Shown in pieces: positions 25,701 through 31,420 of a stretch of DNA of 64,000 bases (positions are counted from its first letter, which is position 1; the number at the start of each line of letters is the position of its first letter). The position numbers and the translations under genes are program-made. A model generated the notes under the pieces. The model had not been told where the DNA came from, did no database searches, and worked only from the letters and a program-made list of their open reading frames with translations. The stretch is taken from positions 11,789,563 to 11,853,562 of the forward strand of contig CM040755.1 in assembly GCA_022829145.1 (NCBI GenBank), written 5' to 3'. The DNA comes from Albula goreensis. Lineage: Eukaryota > Chordata > Actinopteri > Albuliformes > Albulidae.

Positions 25701-28385
25701 AATGAAATCACACGTGGATGCAAATGAAACCACTGGAACCAAAGACACCTTCACACCTAGTTTGTTTTTAACAAAATTCTGATTCAGTGAATTAGTTCCT
25801 TTTTTGACAGAATCACACCAGGATAAAGATGAAAACAGCCTAATAGGATCATTATAAAGGGGTGGTTGGGGACCATTTGGTACCTAATTTATTAAAATGG
25901 AAACCAAAATGCAGAGGTGGCTACAGCAGATGCACATGCATCACTTTCTGCTGCAGCTGCTACTTCTGAACTACTTCCAAAATAAAACATGTTATTCAGA
26001 TAGATGCACTAAGCCTTTACATTCTTTTTCAATTATTAGTTTCTGAGAGCTCCAAATAACACACAAAAAAACAAGGGGCACAGCGTGGAGGATCTGTGTT
26101 CTCAACTGTGCAGTCAGCAGTGAACTACTTTGGAAGGTGGACCACGCAAAGAATTATCTTAACTGAAGAGTTCCGGTGTGGAACTAATAAAATCCCTTCT
26201 TCTTATGGAAAGATGACTAAACAAACAAACTTGAATTTGTCTCCCAACAAATTCATGATTGATTGTCTAGTTTTTTTTCAGCCAAGATAATTCTTTGAAA
26301 TTTGTGATGCAAAATAAACACAAAAAAGTTAGTTTAATAATTGCAGTATGACAACTGGCTTCAAGTTAACTTAAGTGCCCTACTTCCATGAACTATGTAG
26401 CCTCCCCGTCCCACAGCAACCACACTTCATGTTTCCACTCTTCAATGAACACATATATTCAAGACTTCACTCAGAATTCCCAGACAGGGTGATAATAAAA
26501 AAAAAAAACTTTTGTGAGCCATACAGTGCATTGTAGAGTCACAATTTAAAAAGTCAGTAGTACATATGATAAAAGCAACTACACAAATTATAATTATATA
26601 TTTTAAATAATGAATCTGTTTCTGGATAGTCTCAGATATAGCATTTAAATCAGCTTTGAAGGAAATCGATATCCTTCCCCCATCACAACAGTGACAACTG
26701 GTTTAATTAATATTGTAAATGCTGTGAGACCATAACAATGTCTATTCATTCCTCGATTTTCAATTGCAGGATTATACATCAATGAAATGATGAGCAATTG
26801 AGATTAGTGGATTTCGGGGCACAGACTTTGACATTTGGTTGCCAACTCTGATTCCAGCGGCCTGATGTAAACAATTTGAGATGCAGATAGTCTTTTAAAA
26901 GCACATCCTTGGAAAAAAGAAAGAAGGTATTCACTGCTGGAACCCAAATAAGGACATGTATATTCATTTTGTTAACTTTTTCACGTCTAGACAAAGCGGG
27001 GCACATGAAACAGTAGGCTATTTCTTAATGTGGTGCTAATAGATTATCGAAAGAGGCGTGTCTGCTCTGTTGTGGCAGGTTTCTTCGGACAACATATAGG
27101 CTATTCGGTCCTTCAGTACTCATCGACGCCTACTCTAATGTGCTCAGAGGAAATGTCACTTGACTAACTATGTCAGCTGTTGTTTTTCACTTCCATCTCC
27201 TTTACAGTTTTACAGACCATGATGTTTTACTGTTCACGTTGTTCGGGGCACTGAACTACAATAAGACCAAAATAAACAATCAAGAAAAAGTGCGATAGCC
27301 GACTACCATGCACTTGTATCCAAGTGCTACGATAAAGGATATAGTGATATATTTGGATATAAACATTAGTGGGCCTAAAGTTTTTCAGCTCTGGTTCATG
27401 TTCAAGCTTTTACATGTCTCAGACTTTGCTTATATTAATATAAGTTAATTGTACTAGTTATTTACCTTCCACGCCAGCAAAAGGACATTCATAATAGCCA
27501 GTAGTGGGCATGGCCCGTTTTCGTTCTGTGTAATGATAGGCGTGTTTTCTTCCTTCCATTTGATCCACTTGATGTGATATATAGACTGGCCGGCGCCCCG
27601 ATCCTTGATGCAAGGGACTTTAGCTTCATCTGCCCCATACTCATCGCTCTGCAAAGCAATGGCCAGTACTCTGTCCTCCATTCCTTCACTGTTGAGGTCG
27701 GAACTGGGACAAGAATTGAGATTTGAAAAGGATTCCAATGAATCAAAGCTCCGGGATTCACCGGCAGGGCTAGGGTCACTCTCAGTCGGCGGTCCCTCAG
27801 ATGCAACATGGTCACTGCAAATCAAACCCACTGGTTTAACGCTTGTCAAACTTGTTTTGTCCGGGCACAAAGACGTCGGTGGCGATATCGTCGCCTGCTC
27901 CTGCGACTCACACTTAACAGCCCCAGTTTGAATATCTGTAATCCTTGCATTCGATTGTTCCATCGTTGAAGGCAAATCGCCATCCGTTGTCTTGTTTACC
28001 AACTTTGAGGTGGCACCCTCGCCGTTTCCTGGAGCCAGCAGCAGACCATGCCCCATACCGTTGCTCAGCTGATCTCCCTGCTCTGATGACGACGTCTCAG
28101 ACCAGTCGCTCGATTTAACGTTTGCATTTTGAACCGAGACAGATCTGCCGTTTCTAATATAACGTCTGATTTGTCACCAAATAAAGCATTGGCAGTGCTC
28201 GCTGATAGATTACTACTGGCGCTACTACTGACCAAAGTACTGATCGTAGAAGGCTCACTATTCTTACAGCTATCGCCAGCTCCTTTCACTACTTCTGTTA
28301 CCTTAATGCCGACTGTTTCCCCGCTAATTGGGGAGCACGGAGCACCTCCTCCTAGATCTCGATGCAAGTTTGCATTATTCTCCAT
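968..28385 (-). CDS. mindy2: MINDY2 (FAM63B) K48-ubiquitin deubiquitinase, full spliced gene
   Basis: This is the span from start to stop of a nine-exon gene; joined exons are 28385-27466, 22951-22894, 16549-16485, 8572-8414, 7959-7857, 6846-6704, 5111-4938, 2953-2777 and 1147-968. The product would be about 659 residues once one missing base in exon 1 is allowed for, close to the roughly 620 residues of human MINDY2. The family cleaves K48-linked polyubiquitin, trimming from the distal end, in the cytosol. Visible signatures are QNENGPC with the catalytic Cys (codon at 27508-27510) and Gln six residues before it, RNNHFSTM with the catalytic His (codon at 6728-6730), tandem MIU-type helices (DYLMALSLQQEQ and DLELAKKLQEEEDRRA), and a terminal CVLL CAAX box. 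The N-terminal part is Ser-rich and probably disordered. The MINDY1 paralogue is less likely because the long N-terminus and the SLDSLESFSNL-like block match MINDY2, as does the neighbouring ADAM10. Confidence 0.96.
1148..2776 (-). other. mindy2: MINDY2 intron 8
   Basis: This GT-AG intron separates the MIU exon from the CAAX exon. Apart from a degenerate 29-bp tandem repeat beside its donor (about 2640-2776) I see no gene, RNA or recognisable mobile element. The minus-strand ORFs at 1774-2034 and 2323-2529 have no recognisable protein features. Confidence 0.85.
2640..2776. repeat. Degenerate tandem repeat of about 29 bp
   Basis: The motif GGACC(A/G)GAG(T/C)CA recurs at 2666, 2690, 2719 and 2748, spaced 24, 29 and 29 bases apart, with further GGTCA and ACTCAGT matches between them and a weaker copy upstream. 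It lies immediately inside intron 8 next to the exon 8 donor. Confidence 0.8.
2777..2953 (-). CDS. mindy2: MINDY2 coding exon 8, tandem MIU region
   Basis: The 177 bases give 59 codons starting DYLMALSLQQEQQGLDLNWE and containing DLELAKKLQEEEDRRAS. Both segments have the acidic, amphipathic form of MIU ubiquitin-binding helices known in this family; they let the enzyme hold long K48 chains. The exon ends in a Gln/Ala-rich run (EQEQAAAAQAQ). The donor is GTGTGT, a weak site inside a CA/TG run. Reading past it gives VCVTDYDSGPY and then a stop, a possible alternative C-terminus that would lack the CAAX box. Confidence 0.97.
2954..4937 (-). other. mindy2: MINDY2 intron 7
   Basis: This is intronic sequence between exons 7 and 8. 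The plus-strand ORF at 3785-4105 and the minus-strand ORF at 4002-4391 overlap, show no known domain and look like chance. A TGACGTCA octamer occurs at 3263-3270, probably by chance. Nothing else is recognised. Confidence 0.85.
4938..5111 (-). CDS. mindy2: MINDY2 coding exon 7
   Basis: The 174 bases give 58 codons from GQLYLLVTDQGFLTEEKVVW through NVDGDGNFCDSEF to GQQDQIDQ, closely matching the human protein and closing the catalytic domain. The acceptor is TCGGCAG and the donor GTCAGA. The donor is off consensus after GT, but the phases and the match to the next exon support it. Confidence 0.97.
5112..6703 (-). other. mindy2: MINDY2 intron 6
   Basis: This intron contains a purine-rich GGA triplet repeat at about 5719-5746 followed by a G-run near 5771-5783. 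I see no gene or recognised transposon in the rest. Confidence 0.85.
5719..5783. repeat. (GGA)n triplet repeat and G-rich tract
   Basis: About eight AGG/GGA triplets run together from 5719, followed by a GAGGGG stretch and later GGGGGGGTGGGGG. The whole stretch is strongly purine-skewed on the plus strand and could form unusual DNA structure. Confidence 0.85.
6704..6846 (-). CDS. mindy2: MINDY2 coding exon 6, with the catalytic His motif
   Basis: The 143 bases complete the split Gly codon and then encode YVAEQFLNSTATQLTYHGLC, an acidic ELTSSVQEGEL stretch and VFFRNNHFSTMTKFK. The His in RNNHFSTM (codon 6728-6730) corresponds to the general-base His known from MINDY1. The acceptor is CCTGCAG and the donor GTAAAC, and the exon ends on a codon boundary. 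Confidence 0.97.
6847..7856 (-). other. mindy2: MINDY2 intron 5
   Basis: This intron of about 1 kb lies between exons 5 and 6. The short minus-strand ORFs inside it (6838-7119, 7110-7352 and 7337-7537) show no family features. Nothing else is recognised. Confidence 0.85.
7857..7959 (-). CDS. mindy2: MINDY2 coding exon 5
   Basis: The 103 bases encode MDDIVKAVGNCSYNQLVEKI and continue to SENSELAGE plus one base of a Gly codon. The human protein has IDDIVKAVGNCSYNQLVEKI here. The acceptor is TTCACAG and the donor GTGGGT. It is part of the catalytic domain. Confidence 0.97.
7960..8413 (-). other. mindy2: MINDY2 intron 4
   Basis: This is the shortest MINDY2 intron, 454 bases. I see no gene or repeat in it. 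Confidence 0.88.
8414..8572 (-). CDS. mindy2: MINDY2 coding exon 4
   Basis: The 159 bases give 53 codons starting NMSDAMAVLHKLQTG and ending PLYHGWLVDPQ, one of the best conserved blocks of the family. The acceptor is CTCCAG and the donor GTTAGT. Both ends are phase 0, so skipping this exon would keep the reading frame but remove part of the catalytic core. Confidence 0.98.
9549..9563. repeat. Poly(T) tract
   Basis: A homopolymer of 15 T residues inside MINDY2 intron 3. Confidence 0.95.
9660..9755 (-). repeat. Possible tRNA-derived SINE head fragment
   Basis: Read on the minus strand, a TAGCTCTGTCTG stretch resembles a pol III A box, and GGGTTTGAGTCCTGG about 60 bases on resembles a B box. 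The spacing fits a tRNA-like head, but no matching 3' tail is clear and it does not fold as an intact tRNA by eye. Confidence 0.35.
10674..10697. repeat. Poly(A) tract
   Basis: A homopolymer of 24 A residues in MINDY2 intron 3. It may be the remnant tail of a retroposed sequence, but no parent element is recognisable beside it. Confidence 0.95.
14090..14360 (-). promoter_or_regulatory. Candidate internal GC-rich regulatory patch
   Basis: This patch inside MINDY2 intron 3 is richer in G+C and CpG than its A/T-rich surroundings. On the minus strand it reads GAAGATGGCGGGGCGG (about 14229-14244), which resembles a YY1 motif joined to an Sp1-like GC box, as often seen at promoters. No attached first exon is identified. 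Confidence 0.3.
15037..15086. repeat. Perfect 17-bp inverted repeat with A-rich loop
   Basis: The arms CTGCAAGATTTAACCCA (15037-15053) and its exact reverse complement (15070-15086) flank a 16-base loop that is almost all A. Outside the arms a weaker match (TTCAGA at 15031 against TCTGAAATTCA at about 15109) suggests a longer, decayed palindrome. Confidence 0.9.
16485..16549 (-). CDS. mindy2: MINDY2 coding exon 3
   Basis: The 65 bases complete the split Gly codon and add DYILDAKPKEISEAQRLNYEQ, a near-identical match to the human segment. The acceptor is CTTGCAG and the donor GTAGGG. The exon ends on a codon boundary, so exon 4 is read in phase 0. It lies within the catalytic domain. Confidence 0.97.
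17100..17360. repeat. Decayed 20-bp minisatellite, 13 units
   Basis: Thirteen consecutive blocks of 20 bases (one of 21) fit a consensus near TGACACAGAGAATCTCACTG. The clearest units are 17120-17139, 17160-17179, 17201-17220 and 17221-17240; the 3' units have diverged but keep the 20-base register. There is no long open frame through it. Confidence 0.85.
18011..18035. repeat. Poly(T) tract
   Basis: A homopolymer of 25 T residues, equivalent to poly(A) in the MINDY2 sense direction. Confidence 0.95.
22700..22876 (+). repeat. SINE relic with L2-type 3' tail
   Basis: The order is that of a tRNA-headed teleost SINE: a GCTGGTTCAATTTCCAGG B-box-like stretch, CACTGCCATTGCACCCTAGAGC, TTCAGTTCATATCTACCTGT and ATAAATGG, then a tail ending CTCCTAAATGGCAAAATG. 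The tail matches the form of L2-clade LINE 3' ends used by eel-type SINEs, though its stem-loop has decayed. It is antisense to MINDY2. The family name is from memory of related elements, not a search. Confidence 0.7.
22894..22951 (-). CDS. mindy2: MINDY2 coding exon 2
   Basis: This 58-base exon encodes VKMPPMMEIITAEQLMEYL plus the first base of a Gly codon, and matches the segment that follows LLLAWK in the human protein. It has a CAG acceptor (CTGCAG before GTGAAG) and a GTGAGT donor. Its phase (0 in, 1 out) joins exons 1 and 3 exactly. It is part of the MINDY catalytic domain. A decayed SINE ends about 17 bases beyond its donor. Confidence 0.97.
22952..27465 (-). other. mindy2: MINDY2 intron 1
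   Basis: This intron holds poly(T) at 23176-23189, a clear L2-tail SINE/LINE relic at 24130-24320, and a possible decayed DNA-element pair of GGGCACTTTCACA-like motifs at about 25620 and 25745. I recognise no gene in it. Confidence 0.85.
24130..24320 (-). repeat. L2-tail SINE/LINE relic
   Basis: On the plus strand it reads CATTTAGCAGATTTAGCTGATGC, then TTTTATCCAAAGC, then a CTCAAGGGCCCAACAGCACTGG block and GAACCACCAACC. Read on the minus strand, the tail contains GCTTT-GGATA-AAAGC, a stem with the GGATA loop characteristic of the L2-clade 3' end (well studied in eel UnaL2). It is in the same orientation as MINDY2. Confidence 0.8.
27466..28385 (-). CDS. mindy2: MINDY2 coding exon 1, with an apparent frameshift
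   Basis: The chosen start is the ATG at 28385 (MENNANLHRD), which resembles the human start ME. This frame stays open to a TGA at about 28067-28065. The frame that carries the conserved family sequence (SFDSLESFSNLNS, then GQSIYHIKWIKWKEENTPII and QNENGPCPLL) has its own stop upstream at 28176-28174 and no Met before SNGMGHG at about 28056. The exon is 920 bases long, two more than a multiple of three, so it fits one missing base. It ends after the codons for LLLAWK with a GTAAAT donor at 27465. The first 200 or so residues are low complexity and Ser-rich with no fold I recognise; the catalytic domain begins near GQSIYHIKW. The frameshift is either an assembly error or a real lesion in this allele. 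Confidence 0.92.
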
Positions 28386-28409
28386 TTCGAAACCCACCGA
28401 TGCTACTCT

Positions 28410-28451
28410 TTATCTAGATTGCGGCTCCTGCTTCGGCTCCGAAGACGCCAT
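28410..28451 (-). other. Short in-frame upstream ORF in the MINDY2 leader
   Basis: An ATG at 28451 opens a 13-codon ORF (MASSEPKQEPQSR) ended by TAA at 28412-28410, in the same frame as the ATG at 28385 chosen as the main start. It lies 25 bases upstream of that start. Whether it is in the transcript depends on the transcription start, which I cannot see. Confidence 0.5.
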
Positions 28452-28475
28452 GACATCTCTAGCTACCTAGCTAAG

Positions 28476-28483
28476 TGACGTCA
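28476..28483. promoter_or_regulatory. Perfect CRE palindrome near the MINDY2 start
   Basis: The octamer TGACGTCA, flanked as GTGACGTCAC, lies about 25 bases upstream of the first MINDY2 ATG. It is the consensus site for CREB/ATF factors. The placement in a proximal promoter makes function plausible. Confidence 0.5.
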
Positions 28484-29104
28484 CTGCAAGTGGGACGCCT
28501 CTTCTTCAGGTCAAGGAAGGGCAATATTAAATAATATGGCCGAATATTTTTTAATACATGCTCTTTCCTTTAAATTTATTAAATAATTAATTCCACTCGT
28601 TATCCAGGGAGTAAAAATATATTGGATACTTGTCGTTGATTTATATTTAGTTAGATATCAATGCATAGAGGAAGTCACTTATCATTTTATCTTTATAAAG
28701 TTTTAGGAACGAATTGAAAGCCAAGAAACAAATAGCTGTATTACGCATATTCTACCAGCGAAATTACTTCATTTAGCTTTGATTAACAAAAAAGTGTATT
28801 TATGTATCAAGTGCACTTGACACTAGAAGGAGTTTCCAAGAATTCTGCCGTCCCTGATGTAATATTTTAAATCCTCCCACTACTATAACAAATAGCTGAG
28901 TAATTTATTACCAAAAATGATGTTATTCTCCTTCAAAGTATTGTAACAATAAAATATCATACGCCAACCACGCCCAGTTACAGTAAAACAATTATTTATT
29001 ATTTAACAAACACAACGCTTTTGACTTTGATTGGTTAATTCGCAACAAATGAACGAAAAGGCCATTCAGAGGAAAGAGCGTTGCATAGTTGAACAAAATA
29101 AACT

Positions 29105-29200
29105 ATATTACATTACATTATAGGCATTCTGCAGACGCTCTTGTCCAGAGCGACGTACAACTCAAAGTGCATTATGCCTGGGCCCTGGGACAAGAGTGTT
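29105..29200 (-). repeat. L2-tail SINE/LINE fragment
   Basis: TATTACATTACATTA is followed by GCAGACGCTCTTGTCCAGAGCGACGTAC. On the minus strand this is CGCTCT-GGACA-AGAGCG, a hairpin with a one-base variant of the GGATA loop, ending in ATAATGTAATGTAATA, which resembles the short tandem 3' terminus of L2-type elements. The body beyond 29200 is too diverged to delimit. Confidence 0.75.
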
Positions 29201-30299
29201 AAAGTGTTAGATTAGGGTAAATATCCCGAATGGACTAAACCCTCCGCATGACTTGCTCTATATCCACACCAAGCTAAACTAAAAAGGTTAGGCTCAAACC
29301 TATAATTAGTTGGGCAGCTTTAAAAGTAAGGGCAGAGAAGGATAAAATAATGGTGTACAGTGTGCTAGAGGTCCTATGTATGTTGCAGTATGTTTATCTT
29401 ACTTGTGCGTCGACACAACAGCACATGCCTGCCACTTTGCTTCCAATGCATTATCCTGACTTAAAAAATACAGAGGTGGGAGAAAAACGCCATTGAAAAT
29501 ACAGTATATGCACTGATTATATATTATCGAGTACACTCACGAAATAGATATACATAATATATATTTATATCCTCTTACTTTTTTAGACGTGACGATATAC
29601 GCGTTTTTGCACGGTAGGATATAGTTATAAGATTGTAAAGAGTTTTATGGCATTTTCAAAGTTAAATTTAAACAGTCAACTTTACCCCTCCCTTTACAAA
29701 AGTTCGCTACGACCCATCGACGTGAACGCCAAGAAATATGTCGGATATATGCATATAAATACTGATAGATACTGTTAAATATGAATGAGTCATTGGACTA
29801 TGTTATGTGTAGGTGAAGGTCAGTCTGCCACATGGATGCAGAAAATTATATGACATAATAAATATGACAACTGTAAGGCCAAATGTTGGTCTAGATTTCA
29901 AACTTGCATCATAATATTGTTGAATGCAACCTTCCACCATCTTTCACAGTACATTACACGTTTAGTAGCCTACACAGTGTGCTCCAGTACCAGGTCGATG
30001 AGTAGAGAGATACGTAACGAGCAATACCGCTTGTTACCACAAAGAGGCAGGCGCTACACAGTAAAGTGGTTTGGAATAACTTTTGGCTTATCCACATGGG
30101 ATCCCCATTGAATAAAAAATCTTTGTGTTTTATATTTTCTCGTTGAATATTAACATTTCGTTGAATCATCTACACAGGCCATTAGAGAAATGGCTTAAGC
30201 ATTTCAATAGTGATAACGAATCAGAAATGTAACCATTACCTTCTCTGGGAGTCTTTATTTTTCCTGTCATCACATCAGCGTTCCTTTTTTTCCTGTAAT

Positions 30300-30330
30300 C
30301 GGTGGTGGTGGGTGGTGATGGTGGTTGTCC
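30300..30330 (+). repeat. GGT-rich tract in the intergenic interval
   Basis: GGTGGTGGTGGGTGGTGATGGTGG runs between the two genes, a G-rich simple sequence with several short G-runs. Confidence 0.8.
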
Positions 30331-31119
30331 CCACTCCCAATGTTTAATTCGTCACACTCTGTGTGCCAATTAGTTAAATGTCTGAAACATTAATTGTAAT
30401 TACTAAGGAAAGGGTTTTCAGCCCAGCACTAACATAGACATGGTATTCTTCAATAGTATTCGTCTTGCACGTGACGTTAAAAGAAGTTACTTTGACATTT
30501 TTCAGTTTCTGGTATTAAAGTAAAACATGTGTTGCTGAAGCCCACTTCACTCTTTATGGTATTGTTGATATCGAATTTAATGCGGAACAAACTGCACCAA
30601 TGACTGTACATTTATTTATTGCACCAGCGCTTTGCTTTTAATTAGTTTCAGGTTTACAAGAACTATTAAATTCAATTTAGCTAAACATGAAATGCAATGA
30701 ATACTTTATCAATGAGTTCCCTTAATTTAATTCCCAGATGAATGGCTACTTAAATTTATTAATATGACCTTCTTGTGTTGTCTTTACATGTTAAAATATT
30801 CAAAATAAAATATCTTCTTCAACGAAAGCCTTTCTTCTGCCCACCAACGGTTTACATACGTGCGTTTACCTCATCTCACAATAAAGATGTACAGCTAAAC
30901 AACTGAGAACATAATTAGCCTCATTTGTATAATTACACTACGACATGAAATACACAAAACACCACATTATTTTCCCATAAATAATGAAGAAAACACCCTC
31001 GAAAAGCAAAGAACTTGAACGCACTGTTAGATGCTTCAGCTTCGAAGTAAGACATATGGACCATTTTAGAACAACGAAATTACATGTAATATATGTGTGC
31101 GATAAATTGTTGGGCAGGG

Positions 31120-31353
31120 ACGCTGCTTAGACCTATCAGCGCTCTGTTTCATAGGCGAACCCAGGGAAGCTCTGGGATGTGTAATTTGAGAGTGGGGGAG
31201 GGGCCAACTTTTGCCTGCGCCTGACGTCAGGCCGTTGGAGACAAGCGGCGAAAGGCCGTAGAGTAGAGAGAGCTGCCATAAACAGAGGGCGTCTGCGCCT
31301 TTAAGAGGTGGAAATCGAAACAATAAACCGTTCGGGGTGTCAATGTTCTAACA
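31120..31353 (+). promoter_or_regulatory. adam10: ADAM10 proximal promoter and 5' leader
   Basis: This segment is GC-richer than its surroundings. It contains an Sp1-like GGGGGAGGGGC stretch at about 31195-31205, a perfect CRE octamer at 31222-31229 inside CCTGACGTCAGG, and several CpGs (TGCGCC, GCGGCG). There is no clear TATA box, as is usual for a housekeeping-type gene. A two-codon upstream ORF (ATG TTC TAA) occupies 31343-31351. The transcription start is not determinable by eye. Confidence 0.6.
31222..31229. promoter_or_regulatory. Perfect CRE palindrome in the ADAM10 promoter
   Basis: TGACGTCA lies 125 bases upstream of the ADAM10 ATG within the 12-bp palindrome CCTGACGTCAGG, a CREB/ATF consensus site. 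The same octamer occurs at the MINDY2 end of the interval. Confidence 0.5.
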
Positions 31354-31420
31354 ATGAATATAATCGACATGGTTTTGATAAAACTCTTGTTTTTGTTTTA
31401 TTGCATACGGAACGCTGATG
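31354..31420 (+). CDS. adam10: ADAM10 coding exon 1, signal peptide
   Basis: ADAM10 is a type I membrane metalloprotease, the main alpha-secretase for APP and the ligand-dependent sheddase of Notch. This exon encodes MNIIDMVLIKLLFLFYCIRN and two more residues, then one base of a split Gly codon before a GTAAGT donor. It is a typical hydrophobic signal peptide. A second in-frame ATG at 31369 gives MVLIKLLFLF, which aligns with the MVLLRVL start of human ADAM10 and has a stronger Kozak context (G at -3 and +4). That makes it a good alternative start. Identity rests mainly on exon 2 and on joining in phase. Confidence 0.9.

Larger units (their letters stand above)
28452..31353. other. MINDY2-ADAM10 divergent intergenic interval
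   Basis: About 2.9 kb separate the two divergent start regions. It holds an L2-tail relic at about 29105-29200, a GGT-rich stretch at 30301-30330, and a GC-richer ADAM10-proximal segment from about 31120. Most of the middle is A/T-rich with no gene that I can support. Confidence 0.85.

Noticed and set aside
25615..25830. Possible decayed DNA transposon with repeated CACTTTCACA/CACCTTCACACC motifs
   Set aside because: The motifs resemble fish DNA-element ends, but I could not define both termini or target duplications, so it is not listed as an element.
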